A stretch of DNA of 64,000 nucleotides, from NCBI GenBank assembly GCA_012840085.1, contig DUMB01000094.1, forward strand, positions 20,960 through 84,959, written 5' to 3'. Positions 1 through 8,509 of the stretch are shown here, piece after piece. Position 1 is the stretch's first letter; every line of letters begins with the position of its first letter. This DNA is from Clostridiaceae bacterium (GTDB lineage: Bacteria; Bacillota; Clostridia; Acetivibrionales; DUMB01). A model generated the notes under the pieces. The model did no database searches and was not told the origin of the DNA. It was given only the letters and a program-made list of their open reading frames with translations. The position numbers and the translations under genes are program-made.

Positions 1-862
1 TTATCTGTACTATTTTCCACTTTGTTCTACCGGATGAAATGTAGGTTACAAGCGACTTTTTGCCGTCTACGTTCTCCGTGAACTGTCCTAAAGTATCCTT
101 TGATTCAATTATATTTTGTATGTATTTTTCAGAAGCCAAATCCTTAAGGAATATATTTGGGTCATTATCAGAAATGACTCTTCCCTTTTCATCTATCAGC
201 ATTGTAACATCATCTGAAAATGGGATCAGTGATTTTAGAATATTTCTAATATAGCTCTCCTTAACATTTATTATTAAAGCACCTTCCAGATATCCTTCTT
301 TATTGGGTGATTCACTTAAAATCAAAGTAAGTAAGTTCTCTTGAAATTCAATACCATTTATATCATACTTCACTTTTCTGGGAATAAAGTGCAGTGTTCT
401 TAATTCATTTCCATTATTTATAAGTTCTAATATGTCTTGATCATAAAATTCTTCCAAACTAGAAGTGCTTCCTTTAGTAGAAAACACCTTTTTCATTAAA
501 CCGTTATATAGATAAATAGATTCTAAATACACACTGTTAGGCATAGACATAGCCTTAGTTATTTTCAGGCTGGCATTTATTGCTTCGGTAACAGAAACAT
601 CTCCACTATGAATACAACTATATACATCTCCATCTCCATATAATTCGTAAAGAATGTTACTGGACAAGTCCCAGACAAAATCTACAGCTAATGCAGTTTG
701 GGTAAGGATTTGCTTAGATGAGGCACTTGCTTGCTGAATAGTTTGTTTTTCATAATTATTATAGAATACCATAGAAAAAGTACATAGTATTATAGATAAA
801 AGAATTATCAATGAATAGAATAGTTTTATAAATGAACTCTTCTTATTAAACACTTTTAACAT
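1..862 (-). CDS. Membrane-anchored sensor protein, N-terminal part (AraC-type or YesM-type regulator), cut by window edge
   Basis: I translated this by hand; it has no stop before the window edge, so about 287 N-terminal residues are visible. The ATG at 862 follows a GGTGG ribosome site. Residues about 11-33 form one hydrophobic membrane segment, followed by a long extracellular region with a late part (VTMLIDEKGRVISDND) that reads like a Cache-type sensor. Large AraC regulators of the YtdP kind and YesM histidine kinases share this layout and usually lie beside LplABC-type sugar transporters, as here. The output domain lies outside the window, so HTH versus kinase cannot be decided. Likely role: sensing an oligosaccharide or its binding protein and controlling the adjacent transporter. 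Confidence 0.6.
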   Translation of the reverse strand, partial: MLKVFNKKSSFIKLFYSLIILLSIILCTFSMVFYNNYEKQTIQQASASSKQILTQTALAVDFVWDLSSNILYELYGDGDVYSCIHSGDVSVTEAINASLKITKAMSMPNSVYLESIYLYNGLMKKVFSTKGSTSSLEEFYDQDILELINNGNELRTLHFIPRKVKYDINGIEFQENLLTLILSESPNKEGYLEGALIINVKESYIRNILKSLIPFSDDVTMLIDEKGRVISDNDPNIFLKDLASEKYIQNIIESKDTLGQFTENVDGKKSLVTYISSGRTKWKIVQI

Positions 863-1183
863 ATTTCCACCTTCATCTGCTTATTAGCGCAAAATTCATC
901 TATTTATATATATTAGCAATATTATATCAACAAATCCAGACATTTTTCACGCCTATGAGCACATTTTTCCGTATAACCCAAAAAGCTTAACTATAATAAA
1001 AATTGCCTGCCTGTACTGCTTGCTGTAGGACAATTTTATGTCTATCTTCTGAACCTTACTATCTATGAAAAACCTCTTTGTTAATAAATCTTGTATTCCC
1101 TGTTACCTTTATTGCTTTCAATACAATTCCATGATTGGCAGCTTTAGTAGTTAATTTATTCCTTTAACTGGAAATGCAAAAGT

Positions 1184-1217
1184 CAAAAGTAAGCCCAAAA
1201 TTCTGGACTTACTTTTG
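1184..1217 (-). terminator. Rho-independent terminator of the lpl-like operon
   Basis: Long inverted repeat with arms CAAAAGTAAG and CTTACTTTTG around a short loop, about 40 nt after the stop of the binding-protein gene. The T-run after the stem is modest. Confidence 0.55.
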
Positions 1218-1258
1218 GAATTTTGCAATAAAATCTGGAATAATTACTGGTAAAATCT

Positions 1259-2824
1259 TTATTTTTTATTTGCTAAAAATTCGCTAACTTGTTTCTTAGC
1301 TTCTTCTACGATTTTCAGATATCCTGCATCTTCAAGTTTTTTCTGAGCTTTTGGCAATTCAGAAATGTCTACTGATCCATTCAATATCGGCAACATTGTT
1401 GAAGGCCAAATAGCTGATACTTTTGCAATTTCATTTTTAACCGGTTCCAGATCCGGAGTAAAACCTGTCAGCATTGAAGGAACAAGCATATTTTCGTCTC
1501 TTAACTTTTTGTAATAGAACTTGTCATCTTCAGATGAAGTAGCTAAGGTTCTTTCAAAGTTTGGATTCCACATTAGAGTATATCCTGGGAAGTTATAGTT
1601 CTTTGAAGCATCTATTCCCTGAGGCAGATCGTACATCTTATCACCTGCATCTACCCAGTGAACATCTTTAATACCATACCTTAATAAGTCATAATTTGCC
1701 TGATCTTCATACATCCAATTCAGGAATTTTACAACTCTTACAGGATCTTTTGCGTTGGCATTTACACAAATGAAGTTCCATTGTGCAAAGTTTGTTACAT
1801 GCTTATCGTTCTTACCTTCAAAACTTATAAACTCAACTTTTGCACCTGGTATTATTGATTCTATCTGATTTTGTATCGTACCAACAATATAATCACCTTT
1901 TATAGATGCAACCTTACCTGACTTAAATGCTCCGGTTTCATCCTTCTGAGTCATTTGGTCTTTTTCTATCAATCCAGCTAAGTACCATTTTCTAACCATG
2001 TTTATCCATTCTAAAACATGTGGATTCTCATATATCGGTACAATTTCTTCAACTTCATCAGCTGTTGCGAAAATATCTACTTCAGCGTTGTTTCCGCCAA
2101 ATAACACAACGTCATATCCTGCATCGTAGAAACCATTAGGGCCAATACAATAGTTTCCAAGCCAGGTTAAAGGAATCATGCCCGCTTCATTTTCTTTAAC
2201 CTTCATAAGATACTGCTCATACTGTTCAATAGTTTCAATTGGAGGCATTCCATATTTTTCTCTAAGATCTCCACGTATCCATAAACCATGGTAACTGGAT
2301 AATACGTCACCCAGAGGAATACCCATTATTTTGCCATTTTGGCGGTTAGCATCAATCATCAGTTTTGGAAATGCCTTTAATAAATCCGGAGCATGCTCAT
2401 TCAATAATTGCTCTAAGTCAAGATATGCTCCTGCTGAAATCATCTGTGGCAAATGCATCCATGGTGCGTCAAAAATAAGATCTGTTTCATCTCCGGCTGC
2501 AATCATAACCTGTGCTTTGTTCGGGAAATCGGTCCATGATGCAAAGTTAATGCTTAATGTTACATTAAGTGCATCTTTTAACTTCTTATTAGCTTCTTCT
2601 AATACTTCATCCAGATGAAGAGGGGTATCTCCAGGCAAAAAGGCTGAAATTGCATAGGGTGCTAATTCTTCAGAACCGGATTTTTCAGAACCTGATTTTG
2701 CTTCATCTGAACTTTCATTTGTAGAATTTGTTGTTGTTGAGTCATTTGTTTTTGAACCGCAGGCAGTAAATATGGATACAAACATAATACCTGCAAGTAA
2801 CAAACAGATCAACTTTTTAAACAT
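1259..2824 (-). CDS. Extracellular sugar-binding lipoprotein (LplA-like, ABC transporter)
   Basis: 521 residues. The N-terminus is a lipoprotein signal peptide with lipobox FTACGS (Cys 22), followed by a Ser/Thr/Asn/Glu-rich linker typical of Firmicute binding lipoproteins. The mature part has the size and look of family 1 solute-binding proteins of the LplA/YtcQ group, which bind oligosaccharides outside the membrane. It is the last gene of a three-gene operon behind two permease genes, separated by a short hairpin. No ATPase is encoded nearby; in this family an MsmX-type ATPase encoded elsewhere usually serves several transporters. The substrate cannot be read from sequence. Confidence 0.85.
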   Translation of the reverse strand: MFKKLICLLLAGIMFVSIFTACGSKTNDSTTTNSTNESSDEAKSGSEKSGSEELAPYAISAFLPGDTPLHLDEVLEEANKKLKDALNVTLSINFASWTDFPNKAQVMIAAGDETDLIFDAPWMHLPQMISAGAYLDLEQLLNEHAPDLLKAFPKLMIDANRQNGKIMGIPLGDVLSSYHGLWIRGDLREKYGMPPIETIEQYEQYLMKVKENEAGMIPLTWLGNYCIGPNGFYDAGYDVVLFGGNNAEVDIFATADEVEEIVPIYENPHVLEWINMVRKWYLAGLIEKDQMTQKDETGAFKSGKVASIKGDYIVGTIQNQIESIIPGAKVEFISFEGKNDKHVTNFAQWNFICVNANAKDPVRVVKFLNWMYEDQANYDLLRYGIKDVHWVDAGDKMYDLPQGIDASKNYNFPGYTLMWNPNFERTLATSSEDDKFYYKKLRDENMLVPSMLTGFTPDLEPVKNEIAKVSAIWPSTMLPILNGSVDISELPKAQKKLEDAGYLKIVEEAKKQVSEFLANKK

Positions 2825-2855
2825 TCAAAATTCCTCCTTTAAGTATTTTTTATAT

Positions 2856-2879
2856 GCTAACCGGATTTCCGGCGATAGC
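2856..2879 (-). promoter_or_regulatory. Intercistronic hairpin between permease and binding-protein genes
   Basis: GCTAACCGG-ATTT-CCGGCGATAGC type stem-loop without a T-run, just before the ribosome site (AAAGGAGG) of the binding-protein gene. Such hairpins often stabilise or partly separate the mRNA so that the binding protein is made in excess; that role is inferred. Confidence 0.45.
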
Positions 2880-2888
2880 CAGTCGTGC

Positions 2889-3782
2889 TTAACCTTTAAC
2901 TGCTCCAACCGTCAAGCCTTTAACAAAATACTTCTGAACAAACGGGTAAAACAACACAATAGGGCCGATTGTAATTATACTTGTTGCCATTCGCACTGAA
3001 TATGCGGGAGGTATTATACCCTGCTTTGAGTTAGGATTAAGCGCTTGCACCTCAGAGGAAAGATTTGATACCAAAGCTCTGAGAAGCAACTGTAATGGTT
3101 GAAGACGTCTGTCGTTTACAAAAAGCAAACCAAGCCACCAATCATTCCAGAAAAACAGACTGTAAAAGAGACCTATTGTAGCCAGTGCAGGGAGAGACAG
3201 GGGAAGTGCAATTTTTACAAATATGTAAAAATCATTTGCCCCGTCAATTTTAGCAGATTCTATCAATGATTCAGGTATTGTGGTAAAGAATTTTCTTAAC
3301 AAAAACATATACCAGGGATTTATAAGGTATGGCACAAACAAAACCCAAATGGTATCCTGGAGCTTCAGGTACTGGGTAATCAGAATATACCACGGTACCA
3401 GTCCTCCGGAAAACAGCATTGTAAATACTACATAAAATGATATTTGATTTCTGTATTTAATAGTTTTGAGAGAAAGTCCGTAAGCCATCATTGACGTCAA
3501 AATCATCGCCAATGTAGTTCCCATTATAGTGACTAAAACTGTGACTTTATATGCATTCAACACCCTGTTTCCTGCAAAAATTGTATCAAACGCATCCAAT
3601 GAAAACTTCTTTGGAATTAACTGATATCCATTTTGAATTATTGCTGATTCATCTGTAAAAGCTCCTGCTACCATTAACCAAAAAGGTAAAAGGCAGAAAA
3701 CAGAAAAGAGAATAATTGATGAATAAGCTACAATATTATATACAAGATTACTTTTATTATTTAATATTTTTGAGCGTTTCAT
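2889..3782 (-). CDS. Sugar ABC transporter permease (LplC-like)
   Basis: 297 residues with about six membrane helices and the permease signature EAA loop near residue 190 (SAKIDGANDFYIFVKIALP). This fits the carbohydrate permease subunit of the LplC/YtcP type (MalG side). The C-terminal VKGLTVGAVKG is characteristic of this subgroup. It lies 17 nt downstream of the partner permease and forms the heterodimeric membrane channel with it. The start ATG is followed by a polar N-terminus (KRSKILNNK) before helix 1. Confidence 0.88.
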   Translation of the reverse strand: MKRSKILNNKSNLVYNIVAYSSIILFSVFCLLPFWLMVAGAFTDESAIIQNGYQLIPKKFSLDAFDTIFAGNRVLNAYKVTVLVTIMGTTLAMILTSMMAYGLSLKTIKYRNQISFYVVFTMLFSGGLVPWYILITQYLKLQDTIWVLFVPYLINPWYMFLLRKFFTTIPESLIESAKIDGANDFYIFVKIALPLSLPALATIGLFYSLFFWNDWWLGLLFVNDRRLQPLQLLLRALVSNLSSEVQALNPNSKQGIIPPAYSVRMATSIITIGPIVLFYPFVQKYFVKGLTVGAVKG

Positions 3783-3799
3783 TGCAATTCCACCTTCTT

Positions 3800-4768
3800 T
3801 TAAAATAAAGCTGCATCACTTTGATACTTTCTTACCAGCAGATTAGATCCAAATACCATTACAAAGCACATTAGAGATTGGTACAGTCCAACGGCGGAAG
3901 CCATTCCAAAATCGGACATAAGTCTGAGTGCTCTGTAAACATATGTATCAATAACGTCTGTAGTGGCATATAAAATTCCGTTATCGCCGATTATTGAATA
4001 GAACATTCCGAAGTCTCCATAAAAGATTTTACCTATCTGGAGTAATGTTAAGATTATTATTGTTGGCATCAAAAGCGGAATCGTAATATATCTTATTTGT
4101 TGAAACTTGCTGGCACCATCGATTGCTGCAGCTTCAAAGCATTCCGTATCGAACCCTGTAATAGTTGCAAGGTATATTACAACATTATAGCCACACCATT
4201 TCCACAAATAGAAAATAACTAATATAAATGGCCATAATTCCGGGGAACTATTCCAGCTTACCGGCTCCATATTTATGCTTTTCAGGAAGCTGTTTATTGC
4301 TCCATTTTCACTTGCAAAAAAGCCTTGAGTAATAATTCCGACAATAGCCCATGATACAAAATAGGGCAAAAACATTACTGACTGTGTTACTTTCTTAAAA
4401 ACTTTTTTTGTAACTCCATTTAAAAATATTGCCAGAGCAACTGAAATGACTGTACTGAATATTAAGAACAATAAATTCATATAAACTGTATTAAATGTAA
4501 TTCTAAAAGCATCTCCTGAAGAAAAGAAGAATTTAAAATTATCAAGGCCATTCCAGCTGCTGCCGAAAATACCTTTTTTGATATTATAGTCCTTAAAAGC
4601 CATGATTACACCGACCATGGGAATATATGCAAAAATAAAGAAAAAGAGTATTCCTGGCAGCATCATTAAATATATGGTTTTATTTTTTAATAGCTCATGT
4701 AATATTCCATTCTTTCTTAGTCTTACTTTTTTTCCCGAATGACCTGTTTCACATAGTACTTTAGACAT
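3800..4768 (-). CDS. Sugar ABC transporter permease (LplB-like)
   Basis: 322 residues, first gene of the transporter operon. A basic cytoplasmic N-terminus of about 30 residues precedes six hydrophobic helices. The EAA-type loop is near residues 218-235 (CFEAAAIDGASKFQQIRYI), as in LplB/YteP permeases (MalF side). It should pair with the LplC-like product to import a complex-sugar breakdown product. The operon runs away from the CRISPR island. The binding protein is third, and the membrane sensor gene follows in the same direction. Confidence 0.87.
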   Translation of the reverse strand: MSKVLCETGHSGKKVRLRKNGILHELLKNKTIYLMMLPGILFFFIFAYIPMVGVIMAFKDYNIKKGIFGSSWNGLDNFKFFFSSGDAFRITFNTVYMNLLFLIFSTVISVALAIFLNGVTKKVFKKVTQSVMFLPYFVSWAIVGIITQGFFASENGAINSFLKSINMEPVSWNSSPELWPFILVIFYLWKWCGYNVVIYLATITGFDTECFEAAAIDGASKFQQIRYITIPLLMPTIIILTLLQIGKIFYGDFGMFYSIIGDNGILYATTDVIDTYVYRALRLMSDFGMASAVGLYQSLMCFVMVFGSNLLVRKYQSDAALF

Positions 4769-5110
4769 TAATGAACATTCCCCCTAAAATAAAAATGGTT
4801 TTCATATGTGATGCCGAATCTGGTGCTGAATATGATGCTTAAACTATAGCATTAGAGCATATATTTTTTAAACTTCTCATTTTAACATTTACTTCAAATG
4901 ATAAATGTTTTACACCTATTTAAGTTTAATTAACCTCACAAATTTAACTACTTGGAAGTATTTGTATAATTGATGGGTTTTAAATCCATTGATTCTTGAT
5001 TTTAAGTAAGTCAGAATACTGTGCCAATACTTTCTGGTAAATTTTACTATATAAATAAAATATCGAATCATTAGGAACTTGATAATAAAATAAAAATAAG
5101 AAGTTAAATA
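4769..5110. other. AT-rich intergenic stretch, promoter region of the lplB-like operon
   Basis: About 340 bases with no credible gene on either strand. It should hold the promoter of the leftward transporter operon, but I could not pick one convincing -35/-10 pair. Confidence 0.4.
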
Positions 5111-5141
5111 AAAAATGAAGGGCAGCTTATTTGCCCCTCAT
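5111..5141 (-). terminator. Terminator of the glycine-rich gene
   Basis: On the minus strand an ATGAGGGGCA / TGCCCTTCAT stem is followed by TTTTTTATTT, about 50 nt after the stop of the glycine-rich small-protein gene. Confidence 0.75.
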
Positions 5142-5188
5142 ATTATTCCGGCTTACGTCTGCTTTATTCAGTTAACTGAATTCATATT

Positions 5189-5635
5189 TTATATCGCATT
5201 ATGAACAAATGATACAATTGAGTCAATCGGTATATCCGTTACGGAACCTACTGTTGCTACAGGATAGCCATCCCATCCGCCTGCCGTAAATGCTCCGGTT
5301 TTACTTGCAGGCAGTATTGGTCCGCCTGACCAGCCATCATAGCCTCCGTCACTGCCCCATTGCCCGCTGTGCTTGCCGTATCCGTCTCCATAGCATCCAT
5401 AACCATATTTATCAACGTTAAATCCGGTACAAGCATTTCCAAGCGAGCATCCCGGAGGAGGCCCTATTCTGGTGATAAGGCGTACAAAACAATCATTTAC
5501 CGACAATATCACACCGGTAAAGCCGGCTCCGGACTGTCCACCGCTTGCTGTGAATATGGTTACAGTCTCACCTATATATTTTGAAAGAAGTGCTGCAAGA
5601 TTTCCACCGCAGAATCCACTAGACATACTTTTCAC
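5189..5635 (-). CDS. Small glycine-rich protein with split conserved ends, possible spore-surface protein
   Basis: 148 residues, no family recognised with certainty. Residues about 12-60 (LAALLSKYIGETVTIF..., then GFTGVILSVNDCFVRLIT) look like one half of a small beta-barrel, and the last 20 residues (VATVGSVTDIPIDSIVSF) look like its closing strand. A Gly/Tyr/Trp-rich, low-complexity insert of about 70 residues lies between (repeats of GYG, GGYDGW). Six cysteines. There is no signal peptide or membrane segment. The start ATG follows AAAGGTGTGAAA. Clostridial coat and exosporium proteins can show such split folds with Gly-rich insertions, but this is only a suggestion. It has its own terminator and a 33-bp triple repeat upstream. 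Confidence 0.5.
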   Translation of the reverse strand: MKSMSSGFCGGNLAALLSKYIGETVTIFTASGGQSGAGFTGVILSVNDCFVRLITRIGPPPGCSLGNACTGFNVDKYGYGCYGDGYGKHSGQWGSDGGYDGWSGGPILPASKTGAFTAGGWDGYPVATVGSVTDIPIDSIVSFVHNAI

Positions 5636-5706
5636 ACCTTTCCCAATAACAAAAATAATGCATCTTGCTACATATTATGTAAATTAATTACGTATTGTTA
5701 CAATCT

Positions 5707-5805
5707 GCTTAAATCTCATGGAATTCAGCTTTAGAATATGCATAAATCTAATGGAGTTTATCTTTAGAATCTGCTTAAAACTAATGGAGTTCAGCTTTAG
5801 CAAGT
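5707..5805. repeat. Three tandem 33-bp imperfect repeats upstream of the glycine-rich gene
   Basis: Units begin at 5707, 5740 and 5773 and share the core ATGGARTTYAKCTTTAG. They lie 72-170 bp upstream of the glycine-rich gene start, and 33 bp is close to three helical turns. Either a regulator-binding array or simple tandem duplication; the function is not known. Confidence 0.7.
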
Positions 5806-5870
5806 TTAAAGTTTGAATTGGGCAGATGGTTTATTTACATAAGTTATATAAGAAGAGAATAAAGGAAAGC

Positions 5871-6346
5871 ACATTCAAACCTTGTTTTACTGAAGTGTGC
5901 ATTTTAAGCTGTTATTCTTCATGCGTAACCAGGCAGTTGCCTTGACGTTTCAATCCTTATTTGCTGGAGTACGCATTTTAACTATTAAGGTGGATTTGAC
6001 AGAGGAATTCAGTCTATCGTTTCTATCCTTGTTGTCCTAGATTGAGCATTTCAGCTTAGACAGAAGAACCGTCCCCACTGTCTCGATTTGGAGTTTCAAT
6101 CCTTGTTTTACTGGAGTATGCATTTTATTAAAAGGTAACGACCTATATTGGGGACGTGTAATCGTGTTTCAATCCTTGTTTTGCTGGACTGTTCATCAAA
6201 ATTCTGGGTTGTATACGATTTTCTCGTACTAACCTATTTGTTTCAATTCTTGTTCTGCTGGAACATGCATTCAGTGGTAGAGGATACACAAGCACTGGTT
6301 CGGCAATAATATTCCAATCCTTATTGTCTTGGATTGAGCATCTCAG
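5871..6346 (-). CRISPR. CRISPR array A, seven degenerate repeats
   Basis: Repeats start near 5871, 5947, 6019, 6093, 6166, 6240 and 6310, are about 36-37 bp long, and are separated by roughly 36-39-bp unique spacers. The plus strand shows GTTTCAATCCTTGTT, so the crRNA strand is minus, ending in ATTGAAAC. The first half is fairly constant; the second half differs in every copy. The array lies directly downstream of the cas effector operon and has no recognisable leader. Two spacers hold a GAACCGTCCC element also found elsewhere in the window. Confidence 0.85.
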
Positions 6347-6382
6347 CTCAGACAGAAGAACCGTCCCTGTTGTCCATGTTGT

Positions 6383-6895
6383 CTAAATCCTTCTTCTATT
6401 GAAACTATTTTTCATAGCCTTTATTTGTTCCTCAAGTGATAAGCCGCTGATATCAATCTCTTCCTTCTTTCCCTCCTTAGTAATACTGCCCCTAAATGGA
6501 TTTTTATCATATAAACCTTTTTCATCTCGACTGACTAACTCTTCCCTTTTGGCTATTCTTCTTGCCCAACCCAGCACATAATTCAACTCATCCATGGAAA
6601 GACTTGATAACTCATTACTCTGCCATAAAACCTGGCCATTATTTGCAAACCTGATTTTAAGGCCATTTTCTATAAAACTCTTGAACTCTCTCTCACCTTT
6701 TTTTCCTGTACCGAGTATCCCGGTCTGGTTATAATAGAGCCTTATCATGGTAAGAAACTCGTTTTTACTTTCCTGCTCCGGCAAATTCTTTGAAGCCGTC
6801 TTCTGAACTATCTGCTGAACTTTGCTGATAACCCTGTCATCGCCCTGCTCTGACAACCGGGATGCAAGCTCAAGAAATTCCCTTTTCTTTATCAT
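6383..6895 (-). CDS. Unknown last gene of the type III effector operon
   Basis: 170 residues, mostly helical and highly charged, with no motif I can assign. Visible landmarks are a central segment (IRLYYNQTGILGTGKKGEREF, residues about 50-70), then MDELNYVLGWARRIAKREE (about 100-118), and a basic C-terminus FNRRRI. It begins 11 nt after the last cas7-like gene with ribosome site AAGGAGG, so it is co-transcribed. It is not clearly Csx19, which accompanies some type III-D systems, nor a RAMP, since it has no Gly-rich loop. Its stop codon falls in DNA resembling a decayed CRISPR repeat. It could be a structural or accessory subunit of the complex. Confidence 0.6.
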   Translation of the reverse strand: MIKKREFLELASRLSEQGDDRVISKVQQIVQKTASKNLPEQESKNEFLTMIRLYYNQTGILGTGKKGEREFKSFIENGLKIRFANNGQVLWQSNELSSLSMDELNYVLGWARRIAKREELVSRDEKGLYDKNPFRGSITKEGKKEEIDISGLSLEEQIKAMKNSFNRRRI

Positions 6896-6906
6896 ACTTG
6901 TCCTCC

Positions 6907-7743
6907 TTACAGCGACTTGACCATATTTCGGAAATCAAGTATTTCTGAAAGCTTGTTTTTATTGTTCTCAATCTTTCTGTCACCCTTGCCATAATTCTTA
7001 GCATATTCTTCCGGTCTGAACACGCTTCCATTCAGCATGGCCTTTTTAACTTCCACTTTGCAGCTCCCAAAAAAACCCGACTTATTATTCCCTATCTTCA
7101 GCTGAAAAGAATTATCCAATCCCAATGAGTAGCAAAGAAGTTCAAGCTGCTTTTGATGCAGGTCTTCAAAAAACAATTCACCTTCAAATATTGCTCCCTC
7201 TTTTACAGCCTCCACGGGAATTTTGGCTTTTTCAATAATCCTGTAATCCCCATGCCTGTAGAACTTGATGCCTTTCAGCTTTCCGTTTTTATAGTATATC
7301 TGTCTGATATTCACATTCGGACCCATCTGAATGGGGATTCGGATAATTTCCATCTGTCCCTGAACAAGTTTTTGGTCTTCTACTCTCACTTTAGCTTTCT
7401 TTCCCATCTTTCCAAAGGTGCTGCATACAATGCAACTACAATCAAAATATTGGAATGGAAGATCTTTTTTGATTTTCCTGTCAACTTCCACACAACTGTA
7501 TGAAACAGCCTGGCTTATAGTCCTCAGCACGCCTTTTAACGAACTTCCCGGTATTACAGGTGTTGAACCAAACCTCTCAAAGCACCTGAACAGCACTTTT
7601 CCGTCTCTGTCTTCATAACCTGACGCGATAAAAAGCGGTGTCAGTGTCTTTATATTTAAAACCATTTTTCCGCTGAGGTTTCCTTGCTCATTAAATGATT
7701 TGGCAGGACCTAGAAATTCAACAAAGTCATAGAATATGCTCAT
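6907..7743 (-). CDS. Cas7-like RAMP backbone subunit (Csm3-family), third of three consecutive copies
   Basis: 278 residues. RAMP landmarks are residues 62-72 (PVIPGSSLKGVLR), a zinc-type CSCIVCSTFG near 100-109, and a C-terminal Gly loop (NNKSGFFGSCKV). In Csm3 a catalytic aspartate sits about 14-17 residues before PGSS; here that region reads GKVLFRCFERFG and has no Asp, so the subunit probably binds crRNA without cutting target RNA. The start overlaps the upstream cas7-like gene by 17 nt. Part of a leftward operon with cas10 and csx10, which points to a type III-D-like arrangement. Confidence 0.85.
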   Translation of the reverse strand: MSIFYDFVEFLGPAKSFNEQGNLSGKMVLNIKTLTPLFIASGYEDRDGKVLFRCFERFGSTPVIPGSSLKGVLRTISQAVSYSCVEVDRKIKKDLPFQYFDCSCIVCSTFGKMGKKAKVRVEDQKLVQGQMEIIRIPIQMGPNVNIRQIYYKNGKLKGIKFYRHGDYRIIEKAKIPVEAVKEGAIFEGELFFEDLHQKQLELLCYSLGLDNSFQLKIGNNKSGFFGSCKVEVKKAMLNGSVFRPEEYAKNYGKGDRKIENNKNKLSEILDFRNMVKSL

Positions 7744-8497
7744 TAAAATCTACCTTTCTCATTTCTTTATCGTCCAGCGAAATTTTCATTAGCTTGTCCT
7801 TAATTTCTTCAAGAGAAAGCTCTTTCTCCATAAAGAACTCTCCGGCCACCTCTCTGCCGTACTCCCTCACAAACAACTGAACCTGGTCAGCTGACATTCT
7901 TCCGAATCCTCTTGATGTCAACCCTCCGAAAGTTACAAAACCTTCGTTTATGTCATCAATAACCTGCAATATAGTCTTTAGCTGCCACAAAAAGAAATTC
8001 TTCATGTAAATATTAACTTCAAATGTTCCCTGCTCAAGCACTTCAGGCTGATATAAAGCACCGGTCATTGCCGAGCCGGTAACTCTGTTGATACCGACAT
8101 TATGTCTCCTTGCAAGTACTACTGTATCCTTCAGAGGATATGCATCCTTGAATTCAATTCTGCTCTTTAGGGACATACTGCCAAAAAGCCTGCATGCTGG
8201 GCAATTTTCAACATATCTTTTTTTGATGTCCTCTATTCCTTTTGTGCGTTTAAAGCAGCTGTTATCAAATACCCTGCACGAACCTTTAAGATATTTTTCT
8301 GCTCGGTTGCGGAAAACCCCCTTAATACTGCTTCCGGGTATAACCACGTTCATTTCACCGTTATGCATACTGCGAATAAATTGAATATCAGATAAGGATG
8401 GATCCAGTTCCACATTTTCACCTGAGCGTATACACACAGGACTTTGTGCACTTAACAGGAATTTGATTCTGCACTCGTTGTATAAGGTCTTAAACAC
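7727..8497 (-). CDS. Cas7-like RAMP backbone subunit (Csm3-family), second copy, probable target-RNA cutter
   Basis: 256 residues. RAMP motif VVIPGSSIKGVFR at residues 51-63, zinc-like CPACRLFGS near 109-117, and a Gly loop TFGGLTSRGFGRM near 200-212. Asp37 (SLSDIQF) sits where Csm3 carries its catalytic Asp and matches Asp37 of the neighbouring copy, so RNA cleavage is plausible. Short intergenic gaps and overlaps show one operon. It should form part of the crRNA-binding filament. Confidence 0.85.
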   Translation of the reverse strand: MFKTLYNECRIKFLLSAQSPVCIRSGENVELDPSLSDIQFIRSMHNGEMNVVIPGSSIKGVFRNRAEKYLKGSCRVFDNSCFKRTKGIEDIKKRYVENCPACRLFGSMSLKSRIEFKDAYPLKDTVVLARRHNVGINRVTGSAMTGALYQPEVLEQGTFEVNIYMKNFFLWQLKTILQVIDDINEGFVTFGGLTSRGFGRMSADQVQLFVREYGREVAGEFFMEKELSLEEIKDKLMKISLDDKEMRKVDFNEHIL

Positions 8498-8509
8498 ACT
8501 ATTTCCCCC

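Noticed and set aside
4769..5188. Small gene in the gap before the glycine-rich gene
   Set aside because: No frame with a ribosome site; the region is explained by a promoter and a terminator.
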